Of a stretch of 33,286 bases of DNA, positions 7,047 through 16,318 are shown one piece after another. The DNA lies in NCBI RefSeq assembly GCF_030697305.1, contig NZ_JAUYQL010000029.1, positions 1 through 33,286 of the forward strand. The letters are read 5' to 3'. This DNA is from Phenylobacterium sp. (GTDB taxonomy: Bacteria; Pseudomonadota; Alphaproteobacteria; Caulobacterales; Caulobacteraceae). The notes under the pieces are model-generated. The model had not been told where the DNA came from. It ran no database searches and was given only the letters and a program-made list of their open reading frames with translations. Position numbers and translations under genes: made by a program. Numbering within the stretch: position 1 is the stretch's first letter; each line of letters begins with the position of its first letter.

Positions 7047-7901
7047 TCAGACGGCTGGCTGGGTCACCGCCGCGTCGGGCTCCGTAGCGGGCGTCGGCTG
7101 AGGTGCAGCTTCAGTCGTCAGCTCCGCGGGCATCACCGAGGCGATGCGATAGGCCTGCGGCGCGGCCTCCTGCGCCTGGTCGAGGCGAACCAGCGTCGCC
7201 TGCTCCACCGGTGCGCGACGCACCGCGCCCCGGTTCAGGCGATAGAAGACATGCAGGCCGACCTGCGAGACCCGCTGCAGCCCCGGTCCCCAGTTGGGGC
7301 GCACGGCGGCGGCGTGGAAGTGGGTCGCGCCGCCGACCTCGGCGACCACCGCGCCAGCCAGGGCGCGCGCCGCGATCGTGTGGGCCCGACGCCAGGCGCC
7401 TGGCTCATGCGCCCGGCGCAGCGAACCGTCGCAGGCGAAGCTGAACTGGCAGCCCTGGAACACCACGGCGCACACAGATTTCGGGAAGGCCGGATGGCGC
7501 ACGCGGTTGAGCACCACCTGGGCGACCGCGGCCTGACCGGTCAGGGTCTCGCCACGGGCTTCGAAATAGACGGCCTTGGTCAGGCAATCGAGTTCGCCGC
7601 CGCGCTTCAGATCGGTGGAACGCTTGAAGCTGACCGACTTGAAGCCGTCGGCAGGAGCTTCGACGTTCTGACGAATCATTGCGGCGGGCTGCGGCGACGC
7701 CGGCCCGGTCGAATAGGCGACCAGCAGGCGCTGGTGATCATGAGTCGTGGCGGCGGCTTCGACCACGGGCGGCGGGGCGGCGCCCTGCGCGAGCCCGACG
7801 GCCAGATAGAGCCCAGCGAGGGCTGCGCCCACGCCTGAGCCCCGCAATACGGCCGCGGTCAGCCCATGCCCGAGGGCATGCGCCTGGAATTGAGAATGCA
7901 A
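7047..7901 (-). CDS. SleB-type cell wall hydrolase (Hydrolase_2 domain), exported
   Basis: The 284-aa protein has an N-terminal hydrophobic segment (about residues 24-42) that looks like a signal peptide or anchor, then a linker. The SleB/CwlJ-type domain (about 100-215) carries CLTKAVYFEARGE (likely catalytic Glu114), AVAQVVLNRV, QFSFACDGS and GGATHFHA. Family members are lytic transglycosylase-like peptidoglycan hydrolases; in non-spore-formers they serve cell-wall turnover. A Pro/Ala/Thr-rich tail follows. The longest frame starts at TTG (7901) with a poorly placed AGGA; GTG at 7832 would give a tighter signal peptide and is a real alternative. It stands alone on this strand. Confidence 0.88.
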   Translation of the reverse strand: MHSQFQAHALGHGLTAAVLRGSGVGAALAGLYLAVGLAQGAAPPPVVEAAATTHDHQRLLVAYSTGPASPQPAAMIRQNVEAPADGFKSVSFKRSTDLKRGGELDCLTKAVYFEARGETLTGQAAVAQVVLNRVRHPAFPKSVCAVVFQGCQFSFACDGSLRRAHEPGAWRRAHTIAARALAGAVVAEVGGATHFHAAAVRPNWGPGLQRVSQVGLHVFYRLNRGAVRRAPVEQATLVRLDQAQEAAPQAYRIASVMPAELTTEAAPQPTPATEPDAAVTQPAV

Positions 7902-7996
7902 AAGGGTTCGTGTCCTATTCGGCGAGGGCGAAAGGAGCCCCCCGTCAACGTGCCCCGAACCGTTCCTGCACGTGCTGGCGACGGATCATTGAGCGG

Positions 7997-8069
7997 GCCT
8001 GTCCGACCACGAGTGGAACAGGCTTGGCGTTAGTTTCGAGTCGGTGTGTGCCTGAAAACAGGCTTGGCG
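7997..8069 (+). repeat. Direct repeat with two hairpins in a 287-base gene-free gap
   Basis: AACAGGCTTGGCG occurs at 8017-8029 and again at 8057-8069, 40 bases apart. In each copy the ACAGGC or CAGGC part pairs with an upstream GCCTG(T): 7997-8002 with 8018-8023, and 8050-8054 with 8059-8063 around an AAAA loop. No T-run follows. The rest of the gap (7902-8188) shows no credible gene. This could be part of a small RNA or a leader for the lipoprotein at 8189, or a degenerate repeat. Confidence 0.4.
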
Positions 8070-8188
8070 GCAAGTTAATTTTGCAGTGCAGCATTAAGGA
8101 TGAACGAATCCGAGAGTCTGCGCAGGTGTTCGGAACCTCATCTGCGCCTTGTCGTTCTTGCAGCAACGCTTCACCCCGGAGGACCGAT

Positions 8189-8371
8189 ATGCGCAAGACT
8201 TTCAACCTGCTGGCCGCCGCGGGCCTGATGCTCAGCCTGGCCGCCTGCGGTCACACCACGGAACAGCGCGCAGCCACCGGCGCAGTCGGCGGCGCGGTGG
8301 TCGGCGGCCCGGTCGGCGCGGCGGTCGGCGCGGCCGCCGGCACCGCGATCAGCAAGTCGCAGGGCGAATAG
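8189..8371 (+). CDS. Small glycine-zipper lipoprotein (60 aa)
   Basis: The ATG at 8189 follows GGAGGA (8178-8183) at good spacing; the longer open frame upstream is non-coding. A short basic N-terminus and hydrophobic stretch end in the lipobox LAAC (Cys20), so the mature protein would be lipid-anchored. The remaining 40 residues are dominated by Gly/Ala repeats of the GAVGGAVVGGPVGAAVGAAAG type, a glycine zipper like those of YmgG/osmotically inducible lipoproteins. It is probably membrane-associated, perhaps an envelope stress factor; the exact role is unknown. It lies upstream of uvrB on the same strand, but uvrB has its own SOS box. Confidence 0.85.
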   Translation: MRKTFNLLAAAGLMLSLAACGHTTEQRAATGAVGGAVVGGPVGAAVGAAAGTAISKSQGE

Positions 8372-8428
8372 GCCTCCGACTTCTGGCGCACGGGGGTAGC
8401 GTTCGCGGCGACGCGAGCCTACCTTCCC

Positions 8429-8443
8429 GTTCATGCCCCGTTC
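8429..8443 (+). promoter_or_regulatory. SOS (LexA) box of uvrB, GTTC-N7-GTTC
   Basis: GTTC (8429-8432), seven bases, GTTC (8440-8443) is an exact match to the direct-repeat LexA site of Caulobacter and other alphaproteobacteria. It lies directly in front of uvrB, a classic SOS gene. It covers the first possible ATG (8433), which argues that this ATG is upstream of or at the transcription start and that translation begins further down. Confidence 0.8.
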
Positions 8444-8477
8444 CCCCTTGAAAGACGCTCCCGCTGGCGTGTCCGAC

Positions 8478-10688
<2,211 letters not shown>

Positions 10689-10704
10689 AGCTCCGCGGAG
10701 TCTC

Positions 10705-11166
10705 CTACTTCACCTCGAACTCGAAGGTGATCTCCGGCAGATCCTCGATCTCGACGCGGATTGTGTAATGGCCGGCCGGATCACCGTCGGCCACCTGCCA
10801 GGCGTTGCTGATTACCCCAGTGGCGGCGGAGACCTCGCGTTCGGTAATCGCGGTGCGGGCGTCCTCTGAGACGGCCACACCGGCGTCGGTGACGCCCCAG
10901 GTGGACGCAGGCTTCGGCAGGACGAACGTCTCGCGCCACTTCAAGCTGGGACGTTCGGTGCGCACCAGCACCTCCCAGCCGTAGCCCTGACCGGTCTTCA
11001 GGGGCACGACGGCTGTCGGGGTGAGGATGTCGCGACCTTCCGCGTCGACGCCGAGAGTCCCGAAGCGCGACTGCAGGACCTCGATCCTGCCGCCCGGCGC
11101 CGGGGCGTCCTGGACCGGGGCCTGGGCGAGCGCGGCCAAGACGGCGGCGAGGGTGAGACTCAGCAT
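10705..11166 (-). CDS. Exported protein of unknown function (153 aa)
   Basis: The ATG follows AGGAG at seven bases. The first 20 residues (MLSLTLAAVLAALAQAPVQD) form a signal peptide with likely cleavage after the Ala-rich core. The mature part is rich in beta-strand-like segments with alternating hydrophobic residues (GYGWEVLVRTE, GHYTIRVEIED, ITFEFEVK), suggesting an all-beta periplasmic domain of the immunoglobulin-like kind. There is no Cys and no recognisable catalytic motif. I do not recognise the family. A housekeeping-type promoter and an SOS-like box lie just upstream, and uvrB is convergent on the other side. Confidence 0.8.
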   Translation of the reverse strand: MLSLTLAAVLAALAQAPVQDAPAPGGRIEVLQSRFGTLGVDAEGRDILTPTAVVPLKTGQGYGWEVLVRTERPSLKWRETFVLPKPASTWGVTDAGVAVSEDARTAITEREVSAATGVISNAWQVADGDPAGHYTIRVEIEDLPEITFEFEVK

Positions 11167-11190
11167 GGCGCGCTCCTGTCGATCGCCCTC

Positions 11191-11220
11191 ACCCTAGCGC
11201 AGTGATTGACTCCGCATCAA
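11191..11220 (-). promoter_or_regulatory. Putative housekeeping promoter for the exported 153-aa protein
   Basis: On the minus strand TTGATGCG (11220-11213) is followed after 14 bases by GCTAGGGT (11198-11191). This fits the Caulobacter housekeeping pattern TTGACGNS-N10-14-GCTANAWC in the invariant parts (TTGA, GCTA). The predicted start near 11184 leaves a leader of about 18 bases with the Shine-Dalgarno inside it. Confidence 0.45.
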
Positions 11221-11221
11221 T

Positions 11222-11236
11222 GTTCTGATTTTGTTC
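11222..11236. promoter_or_regulatory. Second SOS-like box GTTC-N7-GTTC
   Basis: GTTC (11222-11225) and GTTC (11233-11236) have exact seven-base spacing. The box lies two bases upstream of the minus-strand -35 element at 11220, where a LexA dimer would interfere with polymerase. By composition roughly 0.6 such matches are expected by chance in both strands of a window of this size and GC content, so this one is a candidate, not a proven site. Confidence 0.4.
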
Positions 11237-11542
11237 TCGACAAGGCGCCTGTATGACACCGGGCGGCGGCGTAGGCGCAGAAGGCGTCTCGCATTCGGAT
11301 CACTTCTGCGCCGGTCGGCGCAAGATCAGCGCTCGGGCCCCTTATCGTCCCGAAAGCGCACGGTGAATCCGAAGTTATGTATCTCAGAATCCACGGCCGC
11401 GACGATCTGGCGCCTTTCGTGAACTCAGCACGGAACCTGGACCCGATTCGTACGGTAATAGGACAGGAAACGAGCGCCGCTGTGGGTGGTCTGTTGTGGA
11501 CCGCGGGTGACGTTCGGATCGCGACATTTGGGGATGCCAAAT
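11237..11542. other. Gene-free stretch with no convincing feature
   Basis: Two short open frames on the plus strand (from 11231 and from 11377) and one on the minus strand (11217-11549) have poor codon bias for this genome, no good ribosome binding sites and no recognisable motifs. The stretch has visibly lower GC than the flanking genes. It may hold the promoter and long leader of the gene at 11543; I cannot point to a specific promoter. Confidence 0.4.
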
Positions 11543-11824
11543 ATGTCACCTACGCTCGCCGTCGTCTCTGACAACGCCGCGCGCGACCCGCGCGCCGAAA
11601 CGCTGTCGGAACGCATTCGCCGCCTGCAAGCCGAAGCCCGCAACCTGGCCCGTGAGCACATCATGGCGCTGCAGGCCGCGCTCGTCGCAGTCGAACGCCT
11701 TTCGGGTGAGATCGCCGAAGGCGGCGAAGCCTATCCGCCCGGCGTGCGCGACATCGCCCGTCGCCTGATCGAAGATTGCGAAGCCCGCGTTCAGACGCTC
11801 GAAGCCATCACCAAGCGCGGCTGA
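11543..11824 (+). CDS. Small helical protein, 93 aa, function unknown
   Basis: The protein is mostly Ala, Glu, Arg and Leu. It looks all-helical, with a predicted amphipathic/coiled-coil stretch from about residue 18 (ETLSERIRRLQAEARNLARE) through AALVAVERLSGEIAEGG and a second helix from about 67 (VRDIARRLIEDCEARVQTLE). It has no signal peptide or membrane segment, so it is cytoplasmic. The codon use is typical of the genome, supporting a real gene. GGGGA (11530-11534) is an adequate Shine-Dalgarno for ATG 11543; ATG 11534 in the same frame is possible. An imperfect hairpin (11523-11531 with 11537-11547) covers the start codon, with the Shine-Dalgarno partly in its loop. I do not recognise the family. 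Confidence 0.75.
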   Translation: MSPTLAVVSDNAARDPRAETLSERIRRLQAEARNLAREHIMALQAALVAVERLSGEIAEGGEAYPPGVRDIARRLIEDCEARVQTLEAITKRG

Positions 11825-11865
11825 AGTCGGCCCAGCGCGAAGAATTCGCGCGCGCCGTCGATGCT

Positions 11866-11890
11866 GTCCCTCTCCCTGGCGGGAGGGGAC
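11866..11890 (+). terminator. Hairpin downstream of the 93-aa gene, possible terminator
   Basis: GTCCC (11866-11870) and CTCCC (11872-11876) pair with GGGAG (11881-11885) and GGGAC (11886-11890) around a TGGC tetraloop. This gives a ten-pair stem with one bulged T, 42 bases after the stop codon. No T-run follows, so termination would be weak or need Rho. The rest of 11825-11976 holds nothing I can identify. Confidence 0.4.
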
Positions 11891-11976
11891 GGCCTGCGCA
11901 CCGAGCGGCCCGGACCGCGACGGCGACCGTTCCTGACCACTCCAGATCGTAGCGCCTCTCCGCGCCCGCTCGGGCC

Positions 11977-12249
11977 TCAGCTCACCAGGTCGGCGAAGTC
12001 CTTGTTGCGTCGCAACCAGGCAGCCGCATAGCCGCAGATTGGCGTGATCTTCAGGCCGCGCTCGCGCGCGTCCTGCGCCAGCGCGCCCATCAGCCGACCG
12101 GCCGCGCCGGTCCCACGCAGGCTGTCCGGGCTTTCCACGTGATCGATATAGAGACGCTCACCCTGCAGCCGGTAGTCGGCCCAGGAGGTCTCACCCTGCT
12201 CGTCCATCTCGTAGCGCGAACGGGTGGTGTCGTTGCGAAGTTGGCTCAT
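11977..12249 (-). CDS. GNAT-type N-acetyltransferase, small YjdJ/COG2388-like
   Basis: The 90-aa minimal GNAT fold has beta strands SRYEMD and TSWADYRLQGERLYIDHVE, then the acetyl-CoA pyrophosphate loop SLRGTGAAGRLM (residues 43-54) followed by the helix ALAQDARERGLKITPICGYAAAWLRRN. This size and motif order match the small YjdJ-like acetyltransferases (COG2388), whose substrate is unknown. Two tandem ATG codons (12252, 12249) are present; the AGGA on the minus strand is best spaced for the second. The long frame upstream of them is a shadow of the divergent lipoprotein gene. It stands alone. Confidence 0.85.
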   Translation of the reverse strand: MSQLRNDTTRSRYEMDEQGETSWADYRLQGERLYIDHVESPDSLRGTGAAGRLMGALAQDARERGLKITPICGYAAAWLRRNKDFADLVS

Positions 12250-12272
12250 CATGGATCCTGAAACGATGTCGC

Positions 12273-12291
12273 GCCGGGATTCGATCCCGGC
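12273..12291. other. Perfect 8-bp hairpin between divergent genes
   Basis: GCCGGGAT (12273-12280) pairs exactly with ATCCCGGC (12284-12291) around a TCG loop. It lies in the 78-base gap between the GNAT gene and the DUF3617 lipoprotein gene. It could be an operator or a structured leader for either. It resembles a tRNA T-arm superficially, but no cloverleaf surrounds it. Confidence 0.35.
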
Positions 12292-12330
12292 TAGCTTCGA
12301 CACGTGGCGACGACTTTGGGAGAGTGCAAG

Positions 12331-12936
12331 ATGAACGGCAGACTGGCCTGGCTGGCCGCAGCCGCGACGATCGCCGCCCTCTCCGGCTGCGGCGACAAAT
12401 CCGCCGGCGACAAGGCGGCCCCTGCAAAGACAGGAACCGCCGCCGACGCGTCGGCCACGGCCAGCGGCCCCGCCGTCGCCATGACCCCGCCACACCGCAA
12501 GCCGGGCCTGTGGGAGCAGCGGGTGTCGATGAGCGGCATGGACCAGACCACGCGCCTTTGCCTCGACGAAGCCGTCGAGCAGAAGCTGTCTTGGTGGGGC
12601 CAGCAGGCCACCAAGGACATGTGCGCCAAGACCCGCATCGCTCGGCGCCTCGACGGGGCCTGGGAGATCGCCTCGGAGTGCGACATGGGCTCGGGCGGCA
12701 AGACGGTCACCAATGGTGTGGCCACCGGCGACTTCGCAACCGGCTACCGGATGGAAGCGACCACGGTCACTACAGGCGCCGGAGCCCCGCAGATGAATGG
12801 CGAACACAAGATGGTCGTCCAGGCGACCTGGAAAGGCGCCTGCCCCGCCGGCTTCAAGCCCGGCGACATGGAACTTCCCGGCGGCATGAAGTTCAACATG
12901 ATCGACATGGCCGGCAAGACCCGCTCGGCGGGCTGA
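12331..12936 (+). CDS. DUF3617 domain lipoprotein (201 aa)
   Basis: From ATG 12331 (Shine-Dalgarno GGGAGAG) the protein opens with MNGRLAWLAAAATIAALSGC, a lipoprotein signal with lipobox LSGC, then an Ala/Lys/Thr-rich linker to about residue 60. The DUF3617 domain follows: KPGLWEQRVSMSGM, a paired-Cys region with LCLDEA and DMCAKT, SECDMGSGG, and a TGYRMEATT strand motif. DUF3617 proteins are common in Caulobacterales and Sphingomonads and are small periplasmic proteins of unknown function. It converges on the thiolase gene with a three-base gap. Confidence 0.88.
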   Translation: MNGRLAWLAAAATIAALSGCGDKSAGDKAAPAKTGTAADASATASGPAVAMTPPHRKPGLWEQRVSMSGMDQTTRLCLDEAVEQKLSWWGQQATKDMCAKTRIARRLDGAWEIASECDMGSGGKTVTNGVATGDFATGYRMEATTVTTGAGAPQMNGEHKMVVQATWKGACPAGFKPGDMELPGGMKFNMIDMAGKTRSAG

Positions 12937-12939
12937 GCC

Positions 12940-14124
12940 TCAGGCGGCTTCCACCGCCATCGCCACCGCCTCGCCCCCGCCGATGCACAGGGAGGCGACA
13001 CCCCGACCGCCGCCGCGCGCCTGCAGCGCCGACAACAGGGTGGCGAGGATTCGCGCGCCGCTGGCTCCGATCGGGTGGCCGAGCGCGCAGGCCCCGCCGT
13101 TGACGTTCAGCTTGGCGCGGTCGAGGCCCAGTTCCTGTTCGGCGATCATGGCCACCGCGGCGAAGGCCTCGTTGACCTCGAACAGGTCGACGTCGTCGAC
13201 GCTCCAACCGGCCTTGGCCAGCGCCTTGCGAATCGCCGGGACCGGCGCGGTCGAGAATTGGGCCGGCTCATGGGCGTGTGAAGCGTGGGCGGCGATCCGC
13301 GCCACCACCGGCAGGCCCAGGCGCCGCGCTGTTGATTCCCGCATCAGCACCAGGGCCGCCGCGCCGTCACTGATCGACGAGGCGTTGGCCGCGGTGATCG
13401 CCCCATCCTTGGCGAAGGCGGGTCGCAGCGTCGGGATCTTCGCCGGGTCGGCCTTCAGCGGCTGTTCGTCGTGCTCGACGATCACCGACCCGCCGCGGCC
13501 GTTCACCTGGACGGGCGTGATCTCGCGGGCGAAGGCGCCGCTCTCGGTCGCCTTGCGCGCACGAGCGAGGCTGCTGATCGCATATTCGTCCATCGCCTCG
13601 CGGGTCAGCTGATAGCTCTTCGCCGTCTCCTCGCAGAACGAGCCCATCAGCCGGCCAGGCTCATAGGCGTCCTCCAGACCGTCGAGATACATGTGGTCGA
13701 ACGCCGTATCGTGGCCGATCCGCGCGCCGCCGCGGTGCTTGGTGAGCAGGTAGGGCGCATTGCTCATGCTCTCCATGCCGCCGGCGACGATTATCTCGGC
13801 CGAGCCGGCCGCCAGCGCGTCGTGCGCCAGCATGGCGGCTTGCATGCCGGAGCCGCACATCTTGTTGACCGTTGTCGCCGCCACCGAGATCGGCAGGCCC
13901 GCGCCCAGCGCCGCCTGACGGGCCGGCGCCTGGCCAAGCCCTGCGGGCAGCACGCAGCCCATCAGGATCTCCTCGACCGCGTCGGGGGCGAGCCCTGCGC
14001 GCTCGACCGCGGCGCGTACGGCGGCGGCCCCGAGTTCAGTGGCTTTGACGGAAGCCAACGCGCCCTGGAAGCCGCCCATGGGCGTACGTGCGTAGCTGAC
14101 GATGACGATCGGATCAGTGCTCAT
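12940..14124 (-). CDS. Acetyl-CoA C-acetyltransferase / thiolase
   Basis: The 394-aa protein is a full-length thiolase with the canonical triad: nucleophile Cys90 in NKMCGSGMQA, His350 in GGACALGHPIGASG, and Cys380 in SLCIGGGEAVA; the NEAFA motif is at 318-322. It catalyses condensation or thiolysis of acetyl-CoA/acetoacetyl-CoA. The length and closeness to biosynthetic thiolases (PhaA/AtoB type) favour acetoacetyl-CoA metabolism over long-chain beta-oxidation, and no FadB-like partner is nearby. No polyhydroxybutyrate synthase is visible, so the pathway is open. It lies 42 bases downstream of mnmA on the same strand, and its ATG lacks a strong Shine-Dalgarno. Confidence 0.95.
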   Translation of the reverse strand: MSTDPIVIVSYARTPMGGFQGALASVKATELGAAAVRAAVERAGLAPDAVEEILMGCVLPAGLGQAPARQAALGAGLPISVAATTVNKMCGSGMQAAMLAHDALAAGSAEIIVAGGMESMSNAPYLLTKHRGGARIGHDTAFDHMYLDGLEDAYEPGRLMGSFCEETAKSYQLTREAMDEYAISSLARARKATESGAFAREITPVQVNGRGGSVIVEHDEQPLKADPAKIPTLRPAFAKDGAITAANASSISDGAAALVLMRESTARRLGLPVVARIAAHASHAHEPAQFSTAPVPAIRKALAKAGWSVDDVDLFEVNEAFAAVAMIAEQELGLDRAKLNVNGGACALGHPIGASGARILATLLSALQARGGGRGVASLCIGGGEAVAMAVEAA

Positions 14125-14166
14125 CGCTAAGATGTGCGACGCCCCAGGGCCGGCCGCAAGACCGGT

Positions 14167-15336
14167 TCAGGCCGCCGCGCGCGTGGCCGCGATGAATCCG
14201 CCGCCCAGCACGCGGCTGTCGTCCTCGGCGGCGTAGAGCACGCAGGCCTGGCCGGGGGCCACCCCCTCCTCCGCCGTGTCGAACGCCACGGCCGCTTCGC
14301 CGTCCACCAACGTCAGGCGAGCTGTCGCCGGCTCGCGGGTCGAACGCACCCGCGCCAGCACCTGGCGACCGACGGCCGCCGCGGCCTCGATGGTCGTCTC
14401 GTCGCCCAGCCAGTTGGTTTCCTTCAGCGTCAGGGCCGCGGTCAGCAGCGCCTCGCGCGGGCCGACGATCACCTGGCGCGCGTCGGCGTCGATGCGCACC
14501 ACGAACAGCGGATCGCCCACGGCGACGTTAAGCCCACGGCGCTGGCCGATGGTGTAGCGGGTGACGCCTTCGTGGCGGCCCAGCACGCGGCCGTCCTGAT
14601 GGACGATGTCGCCGGGCAGCGCGCCTTGCGGTCGCAACCGGTCGATGAGGGTGGTGTAGCGGCCTTCCGGCACGAAGCAGATGTCCTGGCTGTCCGGCTT
14701 GGCGGCGACATTGAGCTTGAGCTCGGCCGCCACGCGTCGCACCTCCGCCTTCGGCAGCCCGCCCAGCGGAAAACGCAGGTAGTCCAGCTGATCGCGCGTG
14801 GTGGCGAACAGGAAATAGCTCTGGTCGCGGGCCGGGTCCGCCGCACGCATCAGTCGCGCGCCCGCCGGGTGTGCGGCGCGCTGGACATAGTGACCCGTGG
14901 CCATGGCCTCAGCGCCCAGATCGCGGGCGACGTCCAGCAGGTCGCGGAACTTCACCGTCTGATTGCAGCGAATGCAGGGGATCGGCGTCTCGCCACGCAG
15001 GTAGGCGTCGGCGAAATCCTCGATCACCTGGTCGCGGAAACGGCTTTCATAGTCGAGCACATAGTGCGGAACGCCGATGGCGTCGGCCGCCTGGCGCGCG
15101 TCATGAATGTCCTGGCCAGCGCAGCAGGCGCCCTTCTTCTGCACCGCCGCCCCGTGGTCGTAGAGTTGCAGGGTCACGCCCACCACATCGTAGCCGGCGC
15201 GAGCGAGCAACGCCGCGGTGACGGTGGAATCCACGCCGCCCGACATCGCCGCGACGATGCGCGCGCCGGCCGGCAGGCCGACGGCCGCGCGCACGGCGTC
15301 GATCGCCGCATCGGTGTGGAGAACAGGCGCGTTCAT
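14167..15336 (-). CDS. mnmA: tRNA-specific 2-thiouridylase MnmA
   Basis: MnmA adds sulfur to U34 of tRNA-Lys, -Glu and -Gln in the cytoplasm. The 389-aa protein shows the PP-loop ATP-binding motif SGGVDS (32-37), the catalytic Cys124 in TPIPCIRCN, the second catalytic Cys220 in [11 protein letters not shown], and TIGQRRGL in the central domain. The C-terminal beta-barrel covers the rest. The N-terminus is about 20 residues longer than E. coli MnmA before the PP-loop. It follows flgL by 41 bases and precedes the thiolase gene; it may be read through from flgKL, but no functional link is evident. Confidence 0.97.
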   Translation of the reverse strand: MNAPVLHTDAAIDAVRAAVGLPAGARIVAAMSGGVDSTVTAALLARAGYDVVGVTLQLYDHGAAVQKKGACCAGQDIHDARQAADAIGVPHYVLDYESRFRDQVIEDFADAYLRGETPIPCIRCNQTVKFRDLLDVARDLGAEAMATGHYVQRAAHPAGARLMRAADPARDQSYFLFATTRDQLDYLRFPLGGLPKAEVRRVAAELKLNVAAKPDSQDICFVPEGRYTTLIDRLRPQGALPGDIVHQDGRVLGRHEGVTRYTIGQRRGLNVAVGDPLFVVRIDADARQVIVGPREALLTAALTLKETNWLGDETTIEAAAAVGRQVLARVRSTREPATARLTLVDGEAAVAFDTAEEGVAPGQACVLYAAEDDSRVLGGGFIAATRAAA

Positions 15337-15377
15337 GGCCGCCTATTTAGCGGTTCGGGCGCGCCTTTGCGAGGTCG

Positions 15378-16307
15378 CTACCGCAGCAGGTTGATCAGCG
15401 AGCTTTCCTGCAACGTGCGGAACACCTCGGCCGCCGACTGCACGGCGAGCTGGGCGGCCTGCATCCGGCTGATCGCCGCGGCCATGTCCACGTCGGTGAT
15501 GTCGCCGATCATGCCGCCGACGATGTTCTGCCGCGAGACGAGGTCCTGCCGCACCGCCTCGACCCGCTTCTGCACCAGGCCATTGCGTCCGGTGATGTTG
15601 GTGATCTCGGTCGTCGCCGCATCCCAACTGGCCAACTGGCCTTCCAGGAAGGTGCGCTGAGCATCGGTGAGCACGCCGCCGAAGGACCCGGTTCCGCCTT
15701 CCTCGAAGGTCTGGAACGCCTTGTAGGCGGTCAGCAGGTTCGTGCCGATGTCACTGGCCGTGATGCCGACATCAACGGTGGTCGACTCGTCCACCTGGGA
15801 GCGCACGTCGAAATTGTCGTTCTTGAAGAAGTCCGCGATCACCGAGCCCGGCGCGGTCAGCGCCGCGAGGCCGGTCGCCACCGCCGGCTTGGTGTTGATC
15901 TGGCCGCCGGAGAACAGGTACTTGCCCCCGTAGCGGGCGTTCATGCCCTCCACCGCGTTGCGCAGTTGGGCGTCCACATCCTCAACCAGGGTGTCGGCCC
16001 GACCGCTGGCGAGCGCCTCGGCGATCGCCTCGCGGGTCGCCTTAATCGCGTCGCTGACCTGGCTGAGCGCGGTGTCCTGAGTGGTCAGGCGATCGGCGAT
16101 CAGGGCGTTCTGCTCCAGAAAGCCCCCTGCGCGCGCGTTCACGGAACGCATCGCGGTGAGCATCTCGGCGTTGCGCGCGTAGTCCTTCAGGTCGCTGCCG
16201 TTCTTCTGGGTGGAGACCTGCTCGCCGGCTTCGACCTGCTTGCGCTGGGCGGCCATCAGATTGGCGAGGATCGCGGAGTAGTTCCCGACGGTGGAGACAC
16301 GGTTCAT
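15378..16307 (-). CDS. flgL: Flagellar hook-filament junction protein FlgL (HAP3)
   Basis: The 309-aa flagellin-family protein has the conserved N-terminal helical domain (MNRVSTVGNYSAILANLMAAQ, then QVSTQKNGSDLKDYA) and C-terminal helical domain (ITDVDMAAAISRMQAAQLAVQSA, ending SSLINLLR), with a modest variable middle (about 130-240). FlgL forms the ring of eleven subunits between FlgK and the filament. It is exported by the flagellar type III apparatus, consistent with no signal peptide. It starts 11 bases after flgK, so the two form an operon under the sigma-54 promoter upstream of flgK. In Caulobacter this region corresponds to flaN and neighbours. Confidence 0.93.
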   Translation of the reverse strand: MNRVSTVGNYSAILANLMAAQRKQVEAGEQVSTQKNGSDLKDYARNAEMLTAMRSVNARAGGFLEQNALIADRLTTQDTALSQVSDAIKATREAIAEALASGRADTLVEDVDAQLRNAVEGMNARYGGKYLFSGGQINTKPAVATGLAALTAPGSVIADFFKNDNFDVRSQVDESTTVDVGITASDIGTNLLTAYKAFQTFEEGGTGSFGGVLTDAQRTFLEGQLASWDAATTEITNITGRNGLVQKRVEAVRQDLVSRQNIVGGMIGDITDVDMAAAISRMQAAQLAVQSAAEVFRTLQESSLINLLR

Positions 16308-16318
16308 GGCGGGGTTCC

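Noticed and set aside
11377..11571. 64-codon plus-strand open frame upstream of the 93-aa gene
   Set aside because: Third-position GC is clearly lower than in real genes here, no Shine-Dalgarno precedes it, and its end overlaps the better supported gene at 11543.
12273..12291. tRNA T-arm-like GGGATTCGATCCC
   Set aside because: No acceptor, D or anticodon arm pairs around it on either strand; the stem is a simple 8-bp hairpin with a three-base loop.
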